This document shows positions 1 to 10,518 of a DNA stretch of 64,000 nucleotides, piece after piece. A program made the translations under genes and the position numbers. Source of the stretch: Desulfosporosinus sp. Its GTDB lineage: Bacteria > Bacillota > Desulfitobacteriia > Desulfitobacteriales > Desulfitobacteriaceae. Position 1 is the first letter of the stretch. The number at the start of each line of letters is the position of its first letter. The stretch is taken from positions 1 through 64,000 of the forward strand of contig JARLHU010000049.1 of NCBI GenBank assembly GCA_031292095.1. Reading direction: 5' to 3'. The notes beneath the pieces are model-generated. The model was not told where the DNA came from and searched no databases. It was given only the letters and a program-made list of their open reading frames with translations.

Positions 1-292
1 CCTATATGTGTTTGGGTAGGCTGATAATAATGGTAGCGCCACAGTTACCTCCACTATGCAAGAAATTCATTCCTATGCATAATTATAATACAACTGGCAC
101 TAACCGACTACCCCGTTTGTATTATATTCTAGTCTAGTCTATTTACTAGACCTAGTTTATAATGTATTCGTCGGAATCTTTTCCGCTGATCACTGTGCAA
201 AGGGTAATTTACGGTAGTAGGAAAAGGTGACTTTGAACAGAATCGTAGCTTATTCTCAACTAGAACAGCAAAGGAGGGTCACTAAATTGATA

Positions 293-1978
293 ATGACTGG
301 AGCAGAGGCAATAATTCAATCCCTGAAAAATGAAAACGTAGATGTGGTGTTTGGCTATCCTGGGGGGGCAGTGTTGACACTTTATGATGCCTTGTACCAA
401 ACAGACTTTAGACATATTTTAACAAAGCATGAACAGGGAGCGGTTCATGCCGCCGATGGGTATGCCAGGGCTACGGGAAAGGTTGGAGTTGTCATTGCTA
501 CCTCCGGTCCTGGGGCAGCTAATCTGGTGACAGGAATAGCCACAGCGTATATGGATTCTATTCCTTTAGTTGCGATAACTGGACAAGTGGCCGTTTCACT
601 GATCGGTAGGGATTCCTTTCAGGAAGCAGATATCCGTGGTATCACGACCCCTATTACAAAACACAACTATTTGGTTAAGAAGGTTGAGGATTTACCTAGG
701 GTCCTGAAAGAAGCCTTTTATATTGCCCGCACAGGTAGACCCGGACCAGTAGTTGTCGATGTAGCTAAAGACGTTTTTGCAGCTTCGGTAGATTATCAAT
801 ACCCGCAAGAGGTTAAGTTACGTGGTTATCATCCTATATTTGCAGGAAAGTTAGAAACAATCGATAAGGTCTTTGAGGAATTAAAATTAGCGAAAAAACC
901 TCTTATTTTTGTAGGAGGAGGCGTGAATCTCTCGAATTCGGCTGAGGCTTTGAGAACATTAGTCGATCAGACAGGGTTTCCGGTCATTTCGTCCTTGATG
1001 GGTTTGGGTTGTCTGGCGTCTGATCATCCCCAGTTTTTAGGTATGGTCGGTATGCATGGAACGTACGCGGCTAATATGGCTACGACGGAATGTGATTTGC
1101 TCTTAGGAATCGGGGTTCGTTTTGATGATAGAGTCACTGGACTCTTGAGTGAGTTTGCCAAGAAGGCCAAAGTTGTCCACTTTGACATTGATCCTGCTGA
1201 AATCAATAAAAATGTTATGGCACATCTACGCGTTGTCGGAGATCTAAACTGGTCGATACCGGCCCTCTTGGAACGAATCAAAGACGTCTCCGGTGAGTTT
1301 AAGGAGCAGGCACGATCTTGGACCGAGCAAGTGCTCTCCTGGCAACAGGAACAGCCTTTAACCTACGAGCAGGATAAAGACTTTGTGATGCCCCAAGCGA
1401 TTATCGAGAAAGTCAGCCAGTTGACTCAGGGTGAGGCAGTCATTGTCACGGATGTAGGACAACACCAGATGTGGGTTGCACAATATTACGCTTTTAAAAA
1501 TTCTCGCTCGTTGCTTACCTCAGGTGGGCTCGGTACGATGGGTTACGGTCTTCCCGCTGCTCTGGGCGCACAATGTGGTTTACCGGATCGACAGGTCATC
1601 CTATTTGTTGGAGATGGCGGAATTATGATGAATTGCCAAGAACTAGCGACGGCTGCTAATTATAATTTTCCGATCAAAGTACTGATCTTTAATAATCAGA
1701 CGTTAGGCATGGTCGCACAGTGGCAAAGGATGTTTTACGGTGGACGCTATTCACATACCGGTCTCAAAGGAAATACCGATTTTGTAAAATTGGCCGAGGC
1801 TATGGGTGTCACAGGCTTAAGGGTATCTAAACCGGAGGAATTAGACAGAGTTCTTAAAGAAGCATTGGCGACTCCTGGTCCTGTAGTTGTTGATATTCGA
1901 ACCCCAGAAACGGTGGATCTCTTGCCGATGGTTCCGGCAGGTGCACGTTTAGATCAAATGATTTTGGGAGGTTCATAA
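293..1978 (+). CDS. ilvB: Acetolactate synthase large subunit (ThDP-dependent)
   Basis: ORF with FGYPGGAVLTLYDAL, KHEQGAVHAADGYARATGKVG, ThDP motif GDGGIMMNCQELATAANYNFPIKVLIFNN; ATG at 293 (TTG 287 also possible) after AAGGAGGG. Confidence 0.96.
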   Translation: MTGAEAIIQSLKNENVDVVFGYPGGAVLTLYDALYQTDFRHILTKHEQGAVHAADGYARATGKVGVVIATSGPGAANLVTGIATAYMDSIPLVAITGQVAVSLIGRDSFQEADIRGITTPITKHNYLVKKVEDLPRVLKEAFYIARTGRPGPVVVDVAKDVFAASVDYQYPQEVKLRGYHPIFAGKLETIDKVFEELKLAKKPLIFVGGGVNLSNSAEALRTLVDQTGFPVISSLMGLGCLASDHPQFLGMVGMHGTYAANMATTECDLLLGIGVRFDDRVTGLLSEFAKKAKVVHFDIDPAEINKNVMAHLRVVGDLNWSIPALLERIKDVSGEFKEQARSWTEQVLSWQQEQPLTYEQDKDFVMPQAIIEKVSQLTQGEAVIVTDVGQHQMWVAQYYAFKNSRSLLTSGGLGTMGYGLPAALGAQCGLPDRQVILFVGDGGIMMNCQELATAANYNFPIKVLIFNNQTLGMVAQWQRMFYGGRYSHTGLKGNTDFVKLAEAMGVTGLRVSKPEELDRVLKEALATPGPVVVDIRTPETVDLLPMVPAGARLDQMILGGS

Positions 1979-1981
1979 GGC

Positions 1982-2479
1982 ATGAAACATACACTCGCCG
2001 TTTTAGTAGAAAATAGACCCGGCGTTTTAACCCATATTTCCGGGTTGATTAGCCGCCGGGCCTTTAATATTGAAAGTATCGCCGCCGGGTACACGGAAGA
2101 ACCTGAAACCACCAGGATCACAATTGTGGTTGAAGGGAATGAGATCGAGCAAGAACAAGTCGTTAACCAGTTGTCAAAATTAGTGGATGTCATAAAAATT
2201 TGTGATCTGACGGCAGTTGAATCGATTCACCGCGAGTTAGCTTTGATTAAGGTTAAAGCAAGTGTTGAAACACGAGCGGATATCATCAATATTGTCGACA
2301 TTTTTCGGGCCAAAATAGTTGATGTGAATCGGGAGACGATGGTTATCGAGCTTTCTGGTCATGAAACAAAGATCGATGCCCTCTGCCAAGTATTAGAAGT
2401 TGATCATGGGATTATTGAAATTGTGCGAACGGGTAAGATCGCGCTCTCGCGAGGGCCAATCCCGGCTAAGGATCAGTGA
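1982..2479 (+). CDS. ilvN: Acetolactate synthase small subunit (ACT domain)
   Basis: MKHTLAVLVENRPGVLTHISGLISRRAFNIESIAAGYTE; directly downstream of ilvB. Confidence 0.96.
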   Translation: MKHTLAVLVENRPGVLTHISGLISRRAFNIESIAAGYTEEPETTRITIVVEGNEIEQEQVVNQLSKLVDVIKICDLTAVESIHRELALIKVKASVETRADIINIVDIFRAKIVDVNRETMVIELSGHETKIDALCQVLEVDHGIIEIVRTGKIALSRGPIPAKDQ

Positions 2480-2561
2480 ACTAAGGGTCTTAACGATTGG
2501 GCAATGGGGAAACGTTGCGTCACAATAGGGCATAACTTAGAAATCGGGGAAAGTGGACTTG

Positions 2562-3665
2562 TTAAGCCTTGCCAAAACTGAAGAATAACGTTGCACCTTC
2601 ATCAACTTCTCCAGTCATCCAAGCTAAAGCATGATGTCTTTTTAAGATTCTTTGGATGATTGCCAAACCTACCCCGGAACCTTCGAATTCATTTTGAGAG
2701 TGAAGTCTTTGAAAGACGCTAAATAACCTTGAGGAGTAACGCATATCAAAGCCTACACCGTTATCATTGACTGAGATAATGAATTCAGTTTCGTTTTCAA
2801 TGGTGGTGGCTTCGATATGCGCTTGCTTTTGGTTGCGAGTGTATTTTAAGGCGTTGGTGAGAATATTTATAACGAGTAGCTTAATCATGACAGGATCACC
2901 TTGGATAATGGGCAGTGATTCAATATTAAATTCTACGTTTCTCGCTGGTTCTAGCGTGATTAGGTCATTAAATACTTCCCTAAACAACAGCTCTAAATTA
3001 ATCGGTTCAATGTTCATTGGCATTTCACTCATACGTGAAAGTTCAAGTAAATGGTTAACAAGTCGAATCATTTCCTTGGACTTATCCTGAATGTTATCAA
3101 TTAATTCGCGTCCATCAATACCTAGCCTGTCTGAGTAATCCAAAGCAAGATATTCTGTGAGTTTACTAAGAGATAGTAAGGGGGCTTTAAGGTCATGGGC
3201 TACAGTATAACAAAAGCTATCAAGCTCGTGATTGGCTGTTATTAACGACTCCGTCTGTTTTTTAAGTTTGATATGGGTATGAACGCGGGCAAGCAGTTCA
3301 GAGGTATTAAAGGGCTTAACAACATAATCCTGGGCGCCTAGTTCGAATCCTTTTTTAATACTTTCGGCATCATTACTGGATGTTAAAAAAATAATCGGAA
3401 TGCTGCTATAATCACTTTCGGTTTTAATGATTCTACAGATTTCAAAGCCATCCATCTCCGGCATATAGACATCTAAAAGGATGAGGTCAGGTGGATGTTG
3501 CTCAATCAATTTAAAAGCAGTGCTTCCTTTCGTGGCAATCCTGACCCGAAAGTTGTTTTCGCGTAGGACGGTAACTGCAGTTTCAATGTGCTCTGGGGTA
3601 TCATCCACAAGGAGTATTTCAGGCTGGTTTTTTGATTGGGTGTAATCCAAAGAGACCAACTCCAT
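2562..3665 (-). CDS. Response regulator receiver / histidine kinase hybrid
   Basis: N-terminal REC (ILLVDDTPEH, PDLILLDVYMPEMDG), HisKA (FCYTVAHDLKAPLLSL), HATPase_c (NDNGVGFD, GSGVGLAI). Confidence 0.93.
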   Translation of the reverse strand: MELVSLDYTQSKNQPEILLVDDTPEHIETAVTVLRENNFRVRIATKGSTAFKLIEQHPPDLILLDVYMPEMDGFEICRIIKTESDYSSIPIIFLTSSNDAESIKKGFELGAQDYVVKPFNTSELLARVHTHIKLKKQTESLITANHELDSFCYTVAHDLKAPLLSLSKLTEYLALDYSDRLGIDGRELIDNIQDKSKEMIRLVNHLLELSRMSEMPMNIEPINLELLFREVFNDLITLEPARNVEFNIESLPIIQGDPVMIKLLVINILTNALKYTRNQKQAHIEATTIENETEFIISVNDNGVGFDMRYSSRLFSVFQRLHSQNEFEGSGVGLAIIQRILKRHHALAWMTGEVDEGATLFFSFGKA

Positions 3666-3686
3666 AAATCTATTTATACTTTATAA

Positions 3687-3900
3687 AAGGGAAGAGGATA
3701 CACAGCTGAGGTAATATCTGGTAAAGAGGAAAGGGGACACACCTGCTGAAGTAATAGTTCTTTATTAAGACAGGAATGTCCCCAACTATAGGAAAGGTCC
3801 CCAATAAACATAATGTATAAATTGTATAGGAGTACCTGTTCTAATACAAGTATAGAGGAAACTAATTTTAAGAGGAAAGGGGACACACTTCCTGAAACAA
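3687..3900. repeat. Cluster of REP-like units (aagaggaaaggggacacac...)
   Basis: aaagaggaaaggggacacacctgctgaagtaa near 3723, aagaggaaaggggacacacttcctgaaacaa near 3870, a decayed copy near 3690, plus GGGGACA/TGTCCCC inverted pairs. Confidence 0.6.
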
Positions 3901-4013
3901 TTGCGTGCCTCGAACCTCGTATTCTGTATAACTGTTGAGTAACCGTTGTAAAGGCCTAGAATTTATCCTATAATAATATTCATAATCTTGATAGACAAGG
4001 CAGCGGAGCCGGT

Positions 4014-6764
4014 TTGAAGTATCAAACTAACTCCTCTGCCTTTTTTCTTTGTCCGGTCAGAATGAATAAATTTCTAGAGGTGATTGATTTGCCCTCAAAA
4101 ATCTTAATTAAACAATCTACGATTAGTGCCATGATGTTAGGAATCTTCTTTTTTATTTCTATTCTGCTGGGCAGTAGTATTTTATACATGAGTTCAAGTA
4201 TCAAAGATGAACAGAATGCAGAAAAGAGAAGGACTGAATTCAAACAACTTGGCATTAATTTAGCAAATGCTTCGGATTATTTAACAGATGAGGCACGGAA
4301 GTATGCTGTAACAAGAGATGAGATCCATATGAATAAATACTGGAAGGAAATCAACGTTACTAAAACCCGGGATAATGTGATATCACGACTTGGGGAATTA
4401 AGTTCTCCGAGTGAAGAAATGGCCTTGTTAGCAGAGGCTAAAAAGAACTCAGATGCGCTAGTGGAGACAGAAAGGCGTTCGATGAGGCTGGTCCTTGATG
4501 CCTTAGGGGTGCAGGAGGGGAAAATGCCGCTTGAAGTATCAACATTTCGGTTGAGTGCACAAGATCAAACGTTGAGTACGGAGGATAAACTTACTAAAGC
4601 GCGAAACATTATGTTTGATGATAAATATGACTTTGATAAGCGGAGCATTATGGACCCCATAGCAAAATTCCAACAAATCATGAATGTCCGCTTGGAAGCA
4701 GAACTGGAGATCGCTCGAAATGCTACGAATAGGGCTGCCATCTTGCAAGCAGTTCTTGCGGCAATCATCATCTGCGCAGTTGCGGGATTACTGCGCATTC
4801 TCTTTACCCAAGTAACTTATCCGATCAAGAATTATACGGAATTGTTGAAGGTGTTTTCATTTAGTAAGGAAGACTTTAGCTTAGTGCCCGAGGGTTCGCT
4901 GGAACTTAGGTTACTTGCTACGACCTTTAATGACTTATATCAGTTGTTTCAGGAGGAATTGGTCAAAAGGAAACTCGCCGAGGATAAGATGAAAGTCGCG
5001 AAAGAAGAGGCCGAGAAGGCCAATAAAGCCAAAAGTGAATTTTTAGCCAACATGAGTCATGAGATAAGAACCCCCTTAAATACAATCATTGGCTATCACT
5101 ATTTACTTGAAAGTACTGAATTTGCACCTAAACAAAAACAATACATGCAAAATGTCGGGATGGCGGCTAAAAGTCTTTTGGGAATCATTAATGAAATCCT
5201 TGATTTTTCTAAAATCGAAGCTGGTCGGATGACCTTAGAAGCTGTTGAATTTAATCTCTACGAGACTATTAAGGAACTCTGCGGTATGGTTCAAATAGAA
5301 GCACATCGCAATGGTTTGGAGGTGCGCTATGTAATCCAACCGGATGTGCCACATTATGTAAAAGGGGATGCTACGAGATTAAAGCAAGTTCTTTTGAATC
5401 TTTTAGCTAACGGAATAAAGTTCACAGATCAAGGTGAACTTGAGGTTTTTGTTGAAGTTTTAAGAAACGATGGCAATCAAGCGCAACTTTGCTTTAACGT
5501 TTCAGATACCGGAATCGGTATATCTGAGGAACAAATGAAGCATCTCTTTGAGGCCTTTACCCAAGGTAATGCCTCAACCTCACGAAAATATGGGGGAACT
5601 GGCTTAGGGCTTGCGATCTGCAAAAAAATTGTTGGACTTATGGCGGGGGAAATTAGTGTCAGCAGCGTCATAGGGACAGGATCAACCTTCAGGTTTACTG
5701 TAAACTTGGAAATCGTCGCTCAGGCACTTGTACCCCTGAAAGAACACAAGCTAAAGCAGTACAGGTTTACTGCTCACAAAATTCTATTAGTTGAAGATAA
5801 TCAAATTAATTTGCAAATGACCCAAGAGATTCTTGAAAATTTAGGGTTGACTACTGATACTGCTCAGAGCGGTTTTACTGCCGTTCAAATGGCCAGCAGA
5901 AAACGCTATGACGCTATTGTGATGGATATTCGGATGCCTGAAATGGATGGGTATGAGACAACGCGGCGTATTATAGAGGTATGTGGGCCTGAGGCGCCAG
6001 AGATTATCGCCTTATCGGCTGATGCAGTGGAAGGTGTCGCTGAAAAGGCTAAATTGGCTGGAATGAGTGGGTATTTAACCAAACCGTTAGAACCTATGAA
6101 ACTGATTGAAGTTTTGCAAAGATGTCTCGGCCTCGAAACGACAGAAGAACTCCTGCCAGAAAATACTGTTCCAGCTCCTAACCTAGAACTATGGATCGAT
6201 TATCAAAGCGGTATCGAGCGTTTGTGTGGTAAACAAGAAAAATATAAATATCTTCTCGAGAGATTTATCGAGAATCACAAAAATGACCATAACTCTATTA
6301 ATGAGTTTTTAGGGAGCGGTAATTATACTGGAGCAAAGGAACTATTACATATTCTGAAGGGGATTTCGGCAAATATTGGAGCAATCAGGCTTAATGAAGC
6401 TTCTTTACGTCTGGAAAATGCTGTAAACCACCAGGATGAAGAAGAGATCTTTAAGGCGAACCGTCAGTTTGAAATAGCCTTAAGAGAAAGTTGTACCTGT
6501 GGGGCTCAGTTTGTTGCTAGCTTACCAGCAGAACCTGAAGCGATAATGGGAGAGGCTCATGACCTTGAAAATCAGTTAACTAAATTAGTCATGCTCTTAG
6601 AGGAGGGAGATTCAGAGGCCTCCACGGTTTATGAGTCCTGTAAATATGCTCTCCAGAAAGAGTTGAGCAGTCTAGACTACAACCAACTGCATGCGAAAAT
6701 CTCCGCTTACGATCTTGAAGAAGCTGCACAATATTTAAAGGGAATAATCAACAAGACCGCCTAG
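4014..6764 (+). CDS. Hybrid sensor histidine kinase (TM, HisKA, HATPase, REC, HPt)
   Basis: [60 protein letters not shown]...[17 protein letters not shown]-terminal HPt [14 protein letters not shown]. Confidence 0.95.
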   Translation: MKYQTNSSAFFLCPVRMNKFLEVIDLPSKILIKQSTISAMMLGIFFFISILLGSSILYMSSSIKDEQNAEKRRTEFKQLGINLANASDYLTDEARKYAVTRDEIHMNKYWKEINVTKTRDNVISRLGELSSPSEEMALLAEAKKNSDALVETERRSMRLVLDALGVQEGKMPLEVSTFRLSAQDQTLSTEDKLTKARNIMFDDKYDFDKRSIMDPIAKFQQIMNVRLEAELEIARNATNRAAILQAVLAAIIICAVAGLLRILFTQVTYPIKNYTELLKVFSFSKEDFSLVPEGSLELRLLATTFNDLYQLFQEELVKRKLAEDKMKVAKEEAEKANKAKSEFLANMSHEIRTPLNTIIGYHYLLESTEFAPKQKQYMQNVGMAAKSLLGIINEILDFSKIEAGRMTLEAVEFNLYETIKELCGMVQIEAHRNGLEVRYVIQPDVPHYVKGDATRLKQVLLNLLANGIKFTDQGELEVFVEVLRNDGNQAQLCFNVSDTGIGISEEQMKHLFEAFTQGNASTSRKYGGTGLGLAICKKIVGLMAGEISVSSVIGTGSTFRFTVNLEIVAQALVPLKEHKLKQYRFTAHKILLVEDNQINLQMTQEILENLGLTTDTAQSGFTAVQMASRKRYDAIVMDIRMPEMDGYETTRRIIEVCGPEAPEIIALSADAVEGVAEKAKLAGMSGYLTKPLEPMKLIEVLQRCLGLETTEELLPENTVPAPNLELWIDYQSGIERLCGKQEKYKYLLERFIENHKNDHNSINEFLGSGNYTGAKELLHILKGISANIGAIRLNEASLRLENAVNHQDEEEIFKANRQFEIALRESCTCGAQFVASLPAEPEAIMGEAHDLENQLTKLVMLLEEGDSEASTVYESCKYALQKELSSLDYNQLHAKISAYDLEEAAQYLKGIINKTA

Positions 6765-6779
6765 AAAGGGGGGAAGCAA

Positions 6780-7862
6780 ATGTTCAAAGTGTTAATTGTT
6801 GATGACGACAAAGCGGTAAGGTATATGTTGAAAAGGTATAATAAGTGGGCCAACTTTGGATTTTGTGTGGAAGAGGAAGCTAGTGATGGGAAAGAGGCCT
6901 TGAGGAAGCTCTCAGCTGGTCAAATCGACCTTGTCATAACGGATATTAAAATGCCAGGTATGGATGGGATAGAGTTTTTAAGTGAGCTTAGATTCAGGAA
7001 ATGGGATGTGTGTTCAATTTTACTTAGTACGCATAGTGATTTTGAGTACGCGAAACAAGGGATACGTCTGGGTGCCTTCGATTTTATATCCAAACCTTTA
7101 GAAGATGAAGTTTTGAGTGAAGCGTTGGAAAGAGCAAAAAAATATTTAGATGAAAAAAATCAGCAGAGAATCAAAGAAAAAGAAGAAAGTAGGCTAATTG
7201 AAGACAGTCTGACCCATGCTTATCCCAAAAAACGAGCAGAAAGCATAGCCAATCTTATCTTAACTGGAAATTTAGCTGCTCTGGTTGAAGCAGAAACTGC
7301 TTTTTTAGAATTAGCTAAGCTACTGGATCAAGACCTGTTTAAAACAGCTAAGCTGCTGGAAATTATGCTTTTAAACCTTGGCGGGGCGATATATAAAGAG
7401 TACTCCTGGCTCCAAAAGGTTGAAGAAACAGCGTTTGGTCATGTTCTACAGCACTCTGATTCCCTGCAAGGTATGAAGTCGGAATTTCTCAGCCATATAA
7501 GAGGCCTGATCGCCGTAATAAAGAAGTATGAATTTCATCAAAGTGAAAGTATTGTCCGAAAGACGTGCCAATATGTTACTGATCATATTGATACAGACAT
7601 CAATCTTGAATTGGTTGCGAATGAGGTCTATGTGAGTAAAGACTATCTAGGAAAAATTTTCAAACAAAAAACGGGCGTTACTTTTAACGACTATCTGACA
7701 AAAATCAAAATGGAATATGCCAAACATTTGCTTGGAACAGGTGAGTATAAGAACTATGAAGTAAGCGAAAAACTTGGCTATAGTAGTCCAGATTACTTTT
7801 GTCGTCTGTTTAAGAACTATACCAGCTATACCCCCCTGCAATTTAGAAAATTAAAGGTTTAA
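6780..7862 (+). CDS. Response regulator with AraC-type output domain (YesN-like)
   Basis: REC VLIVDDDKAVRYMLKRY, DLVITDIKMPGMDGIEFL; C-terminal AraC HTH VSKDYLGKIFKQKTGVTFNDYLTKIKMEYAKHLL. Confidence 0.94.
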   Translation: MFKVLIVDDDKAVRYMLKRYNKWANFGFCVEEEASDGKEALRKLSAGQIDLVITDIKMPGMDGIEFLSELRFRKWDVCSILLSTHSDFEYAKQGIRLGAFDFISKPLEDEVLSEALERAKKYLDEKNQQRIKEKEESRLIEDSLTHAYPKKRAESIANLILTGNLAALVEAETAFLELAKLLDQDLFKTAKLLEIMLLNLGGAIYKEYSWLQKVEETAFGHVLQHSDSLQGMKSEFLSHIRGLIAVIKKYEFHQSESIVRKTCQYVTDHIDTDINLELVANEVYVSKDYLGKIFKQKTGVTFNDYLTKIKMEYAKHLLGTGEYKNYEVSEKLGYSSPDYFCRLFKNYTSYTPLQFRKLKV

Positions 7863-7896
7863 GTATTTTGGCAAAATATTTTGATAAAATTAGAAA

Positions 7897-7920
7897 AGAC
7901 CCCTACTTGAGAGGTCTTAT
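7897..7920 (+). terminator. Hairpin downstream of the yesN-like gene
   Basis: AAGACCcctacttgagaGGTCTT. Confidence 0.5.
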
Positions 7921-8111
7921 ACGTTTCCCAACTCACATGGAATTTGATAATCCATGTATAATGAATTAGTGTAATAGACGTTATTGACATTATGAAATCA
8001 TTAAATACACCCACATATGGCGTTAATTTTATCCGCCGTTCTCGGACAGCTAAGGTTTGCATCATAGGTGGGATCTTCATGGTGAGAACAGGGAACTGAT
8101 AGGAGTAGAAT

Positions 8112-8237
8112 ATGGGGAAAAGGAAAAATAGTTCATCCATTCCACGTCACAAACGAATGAAGAGAACTGATAGGCTTCAAGTTGCTAAACATTGGCTCGC
8201 CACTTACCGTTGTGGTATGTATGTAATTATGCTATAA
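8112..8237 (+). pseudogene. Truncated conserved hypothetical gene, N-terminal remnant
   Basis: MGKRKNSSSIPRHKRMKRTDRLQVAKHWLATY then non-protein-like tail and stop; runs into the TA promoter. Confidence 0.4.
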
Positions 8238-8248
8238 TAACGGCATAA
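8210..8248 (+). promoter_or_regulatory. Toxin-antitoxin promoter with operator-like inverted repeat
   Basis: TTGTGG - 17 nt - TATAAT (8233-8238) framed by TTATGC (8227-8232) and GCATAA (8243-8248). Confidence 0.6.
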
Positions 8249-8259
8249 TAAGTGCAGAG

Positions 8260-8535
8260 GTGATGAATATGCCACAAATAAGACCGATAACAGATTTGAG
8301 AAATACAAATGAAATTTCTGAAATATGCCATAAACAGAGCGAGCCGATTTTTATTACCAAAAACGGATATGGTGATTTAGTTGTTATGAGTATAGAAACC
8401 TATGAGCGTCAGCTTGCTCTTACTGATGTATATAAGAAGCTTGCTGAGGCTGAAACACAAATTGCACAGGGTGTGCCTCTATTGGAAGGAGAAGAAGTCT
8501 TTAATAAGCTGAGGAAAAAATATGTCACAAAATAG
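8260..8535 (+). CDS. Type II antitoxin, Phd/YefM family
   Basis: MPQIRPITDLRNTNEISEICHKQSEPIFITKNGYGDLVVMSIETYERQ is typical of the Phd/YefM fold. Confidence 0.88.
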   Translation: MMNMPQIRPITDLRNTNEISEICHKQSEPIFITKNGYGDLVVMSIETYERQLALTDVYKKLAEAETQIAQGVPLLEGEEVFNKLRKKYVTK

Positions 8536-8841
8536 TTACAGCTTAAAGTTTACTCCAAAAGCTAGTGAGGATTTAGAACAGATTTACATCTATATCTCGG
8601 GAAAGCTTTGGCTGAAACTTCTGCGAATAATCTGCTTGAAAGAATAGAGAGCAGCATAATTCGTTTAAAGGAATTTTCCTATTCTGGCAGTTTTGTTTTG
8701 GATGAGCCTTTAAAAAGCAGAGGCTATCGCAAGGTGATAGTAGATAATTATATCGCTTTTTATCTCGTTAATGAGATGGAAAAACAGGTTGTCATTATGC
8801 GTATTCTCTATGGTACTCAAAATTATCAAAATCTACTTTAA
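8522..8841 (+). pseudogene. RelE/ParE-type toxin, frameshifted
   Basis: 8522 frame gives MSQNSYSLKFTPKASEDLEQIYIYISGK; homology continues only in another frame as ALAETSANNLLERIESSIIRLKEF...YKVIVDNYIAFYLVNE-type sequence, so there is one frame break near 8603-8610. Confidence 0.75.
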
Positions 8842-8984
8842 GTTATCTTGAAGCATCTGTTAATTCAGGTGCTTATGTTTATTAATGAGCCGATGACCTT
8901 GAGACCGGGTGCAGCAATGGTTTTTTATTAGCAATATGTTCCAGCGGACTTTACAAACGCTACAGTGACGGAAAGGAGTCACAT

Positions 8985-9071
8985 ATGAAAATAATACAGA
9001 CAATTCAAGCAGCAGTTCTTGAAAAAAAGAAACTTAAAGTTTGCGCTTACGTCAGGGTATCGACTGATTAG
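8985..9071 (+). pseudogene. Serine recombinase N-terminal remnant
   Basis: MKIIQTIQAAVLEKKKLKVCAYVRVSTD then TAG; continues AEQK. CAYVRVSTD is the resolvase N-terminal motif. Confidence 0.7.
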
Positions 9072-9114
9072 GCCGAGCAGAAGTTGCCTTCTTCAATGCA
9101 AGTCCTCTAAGGAA

Positions 9115-9260
9115 TGATAAGGGTGAAATATTAGGTTCAATTTGTACAATCGAGGATGTTACACAACTTGTTCATATGAAAAGAGAACTAAATGCTCATC
9201 AACTTAATCTTCAAGAAATGATTGAATACTCGGCGGAACATGCTTGTGAATTGACATTTT
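9115..9260 (+). pseudogene. PAS-domain sensor fragment
   Basis: NDKGEILGSICTIEDVTQLVHMKRELNAHQLNLQEMIEYSAEHACE resembles a PAS C-terminus plus linker; no start codon or downstream domains. Confidence 0.45.
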
Positions 9261-9312
9261 TTGTCGTTCCGCGTAGGTTCCAGGAACCTTTGCGGAACGA
9301 CAAGTTCCGCCG
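9231..9312. repeat. Nested palindromic element (REP-like)
   Basis: Core 9261-9303 TTGTCGTTCCGC gt AGGTTCC A GGAACCT tt GCGGAACGACAA; outer arms cggcggaac (9231-9239) / gttccgccg (9304-9312). Confidence 0.8.
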
Positions 9313-9480
9313 AATATAGAAAGCATAGAGTAGAATAATTTGGGCGATTGGAAAGTTCTCATACGTAAGAGTAAAGATACTTAGTTTCCCCAAGTAGGTT
9401 GGGCTAACGTAACTTGAAGTGGCGCTAATATCTTTTGCCACAGAGGGATAACACGAAACAAAATTGGAGGAAGTTATTCA

Positions 9481-10266
9481 ATGGATATGTTCAGAGAATT
9501 GAGTATTGAATTCAAGGGAATCAAAGGAGCTATTAAAGACTACACGTCGGAACCATGTATAACCAATTATCTGGACGAACTAGAAAAAAGTATTTTATTA
9601 AAGAATAGGGACGAAATAGTTTTTCTGCTAGATAAAATTATTATATGGTTTGCAGAAAACCAAAGTAATATTGAATCGAATCAATTTGTAATGAATGGAG
9701 AGAAATATAAAGATTATCAAGAGATACTTATTTCCTTTTTTGACAAATTTAAAGCAATTGATAATACCTTAAATTTTGAGGATAGAGGCCAATTTGAAAT
9801 GAAGAAGATTTTTATAAGCCATTCATCCAAAGATAAGGATATTTGTGATGCGTTTGTAGATGTTTTAGAACAATTAGGTGTTCATGAAACTGACATATTG
9901 TATACATCTTCAGATAGACACGGTGTACCGGGAGATGAAGATATTTTCGAATATCTAAAAAAACATATTACGGAAAGAATTAACGTATTTTACATGTTGT
10001 CAGACAATTATTATAAAAGTGCTTATTGTCTTAATGAAATGGGGGCATCTTGGATAGTGCAGAATGAATATTCAATATTTATTCTGCCAAATTTAAATTG
10101 TGGGATTCAAGGAGTAATAGACAGTAAGAAAAAAGGATATAATTTGGCATCATCTATTGAATTAATCGGTCTCAAAGAGAAGATAACGAAAATGTACAAT
10201 ACGAGTATATCGGAAAAAAAGTGGGAAGACGTTAAAAGTAAATTCCTTACAGTAGTATTAAGGTGA
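9481..10266 (+). CDS. TIR-domain protein with uncharacterised N-terminal region
   Basis: KKIFISHSSKDKDICDAFVDVLEQLGV...FYMLSDNYYKSAYCLNEMGASWIV is a TIR fold signature; about 108 aa N-terminal extension. Confidence 0.8.
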   Translation: MDMFRELSIEFKGIKGAIKDYTSEPCITNYLDELEKSILLKNRDEIVFLLDKIIIWFAENQSNIESNQFVMNGEKYKDYQEILISFFDKFKAIDNTLNFEDRGQFEMKKIFISHSSKDKDICDAFVDVLEQLGVHETDILYTSSDRHGVPGDEDIFEYLKKHITERINVFYMLSDNYYKSAYCLNEMGASWIVQNEYSIFILPNLNCGIQGVIDSKKKGYNLASSIELIGLKEKITKMYNTSISEKKWEDVKSKFLTVVLR

Positions 10267-10484
10267 TTTGGTAATAAAACAACCATTAGCCTCGCCACTA
10301 CTGAAGCGCGTCCCACTATTCAAAAACGAAAATTTGAACACTGAACCATTATCCAACCACTCACGTAAAGAATCGACTGCACTGTTGTATCACAAGGATT
10401 ATATGTTAGGTTAAAAGGGCAAAAAGAAGGTTACGGTTGAGGTTGGGATTAATAGGAAATATTTGGATAACCCACTAATAGTAA

Positions 10485-10518
10485 AGGGCATCTGTTGGAA
10501 ACGTCAGGTGCTTTTTAA
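10485..10518 (+). terminator. Hairpin followed by T-run
   Basis: GGGCATCTGttggaaacgtCAGGTGCTTTTT. Confidence 0.45.

Noticed and set aside
1-226. Possible T-box or BCAA leader upstream of ilvB
   Set aside because: No T-box sequence (TGGNACCGCG-type) or leader peptide with Leu/Ile/Val codon runs could be seen.
7859-8140. Minus-strand 93-aa ORF
   Set aside because: Covers a terminator and intergenic remnants; no protein-like signature.
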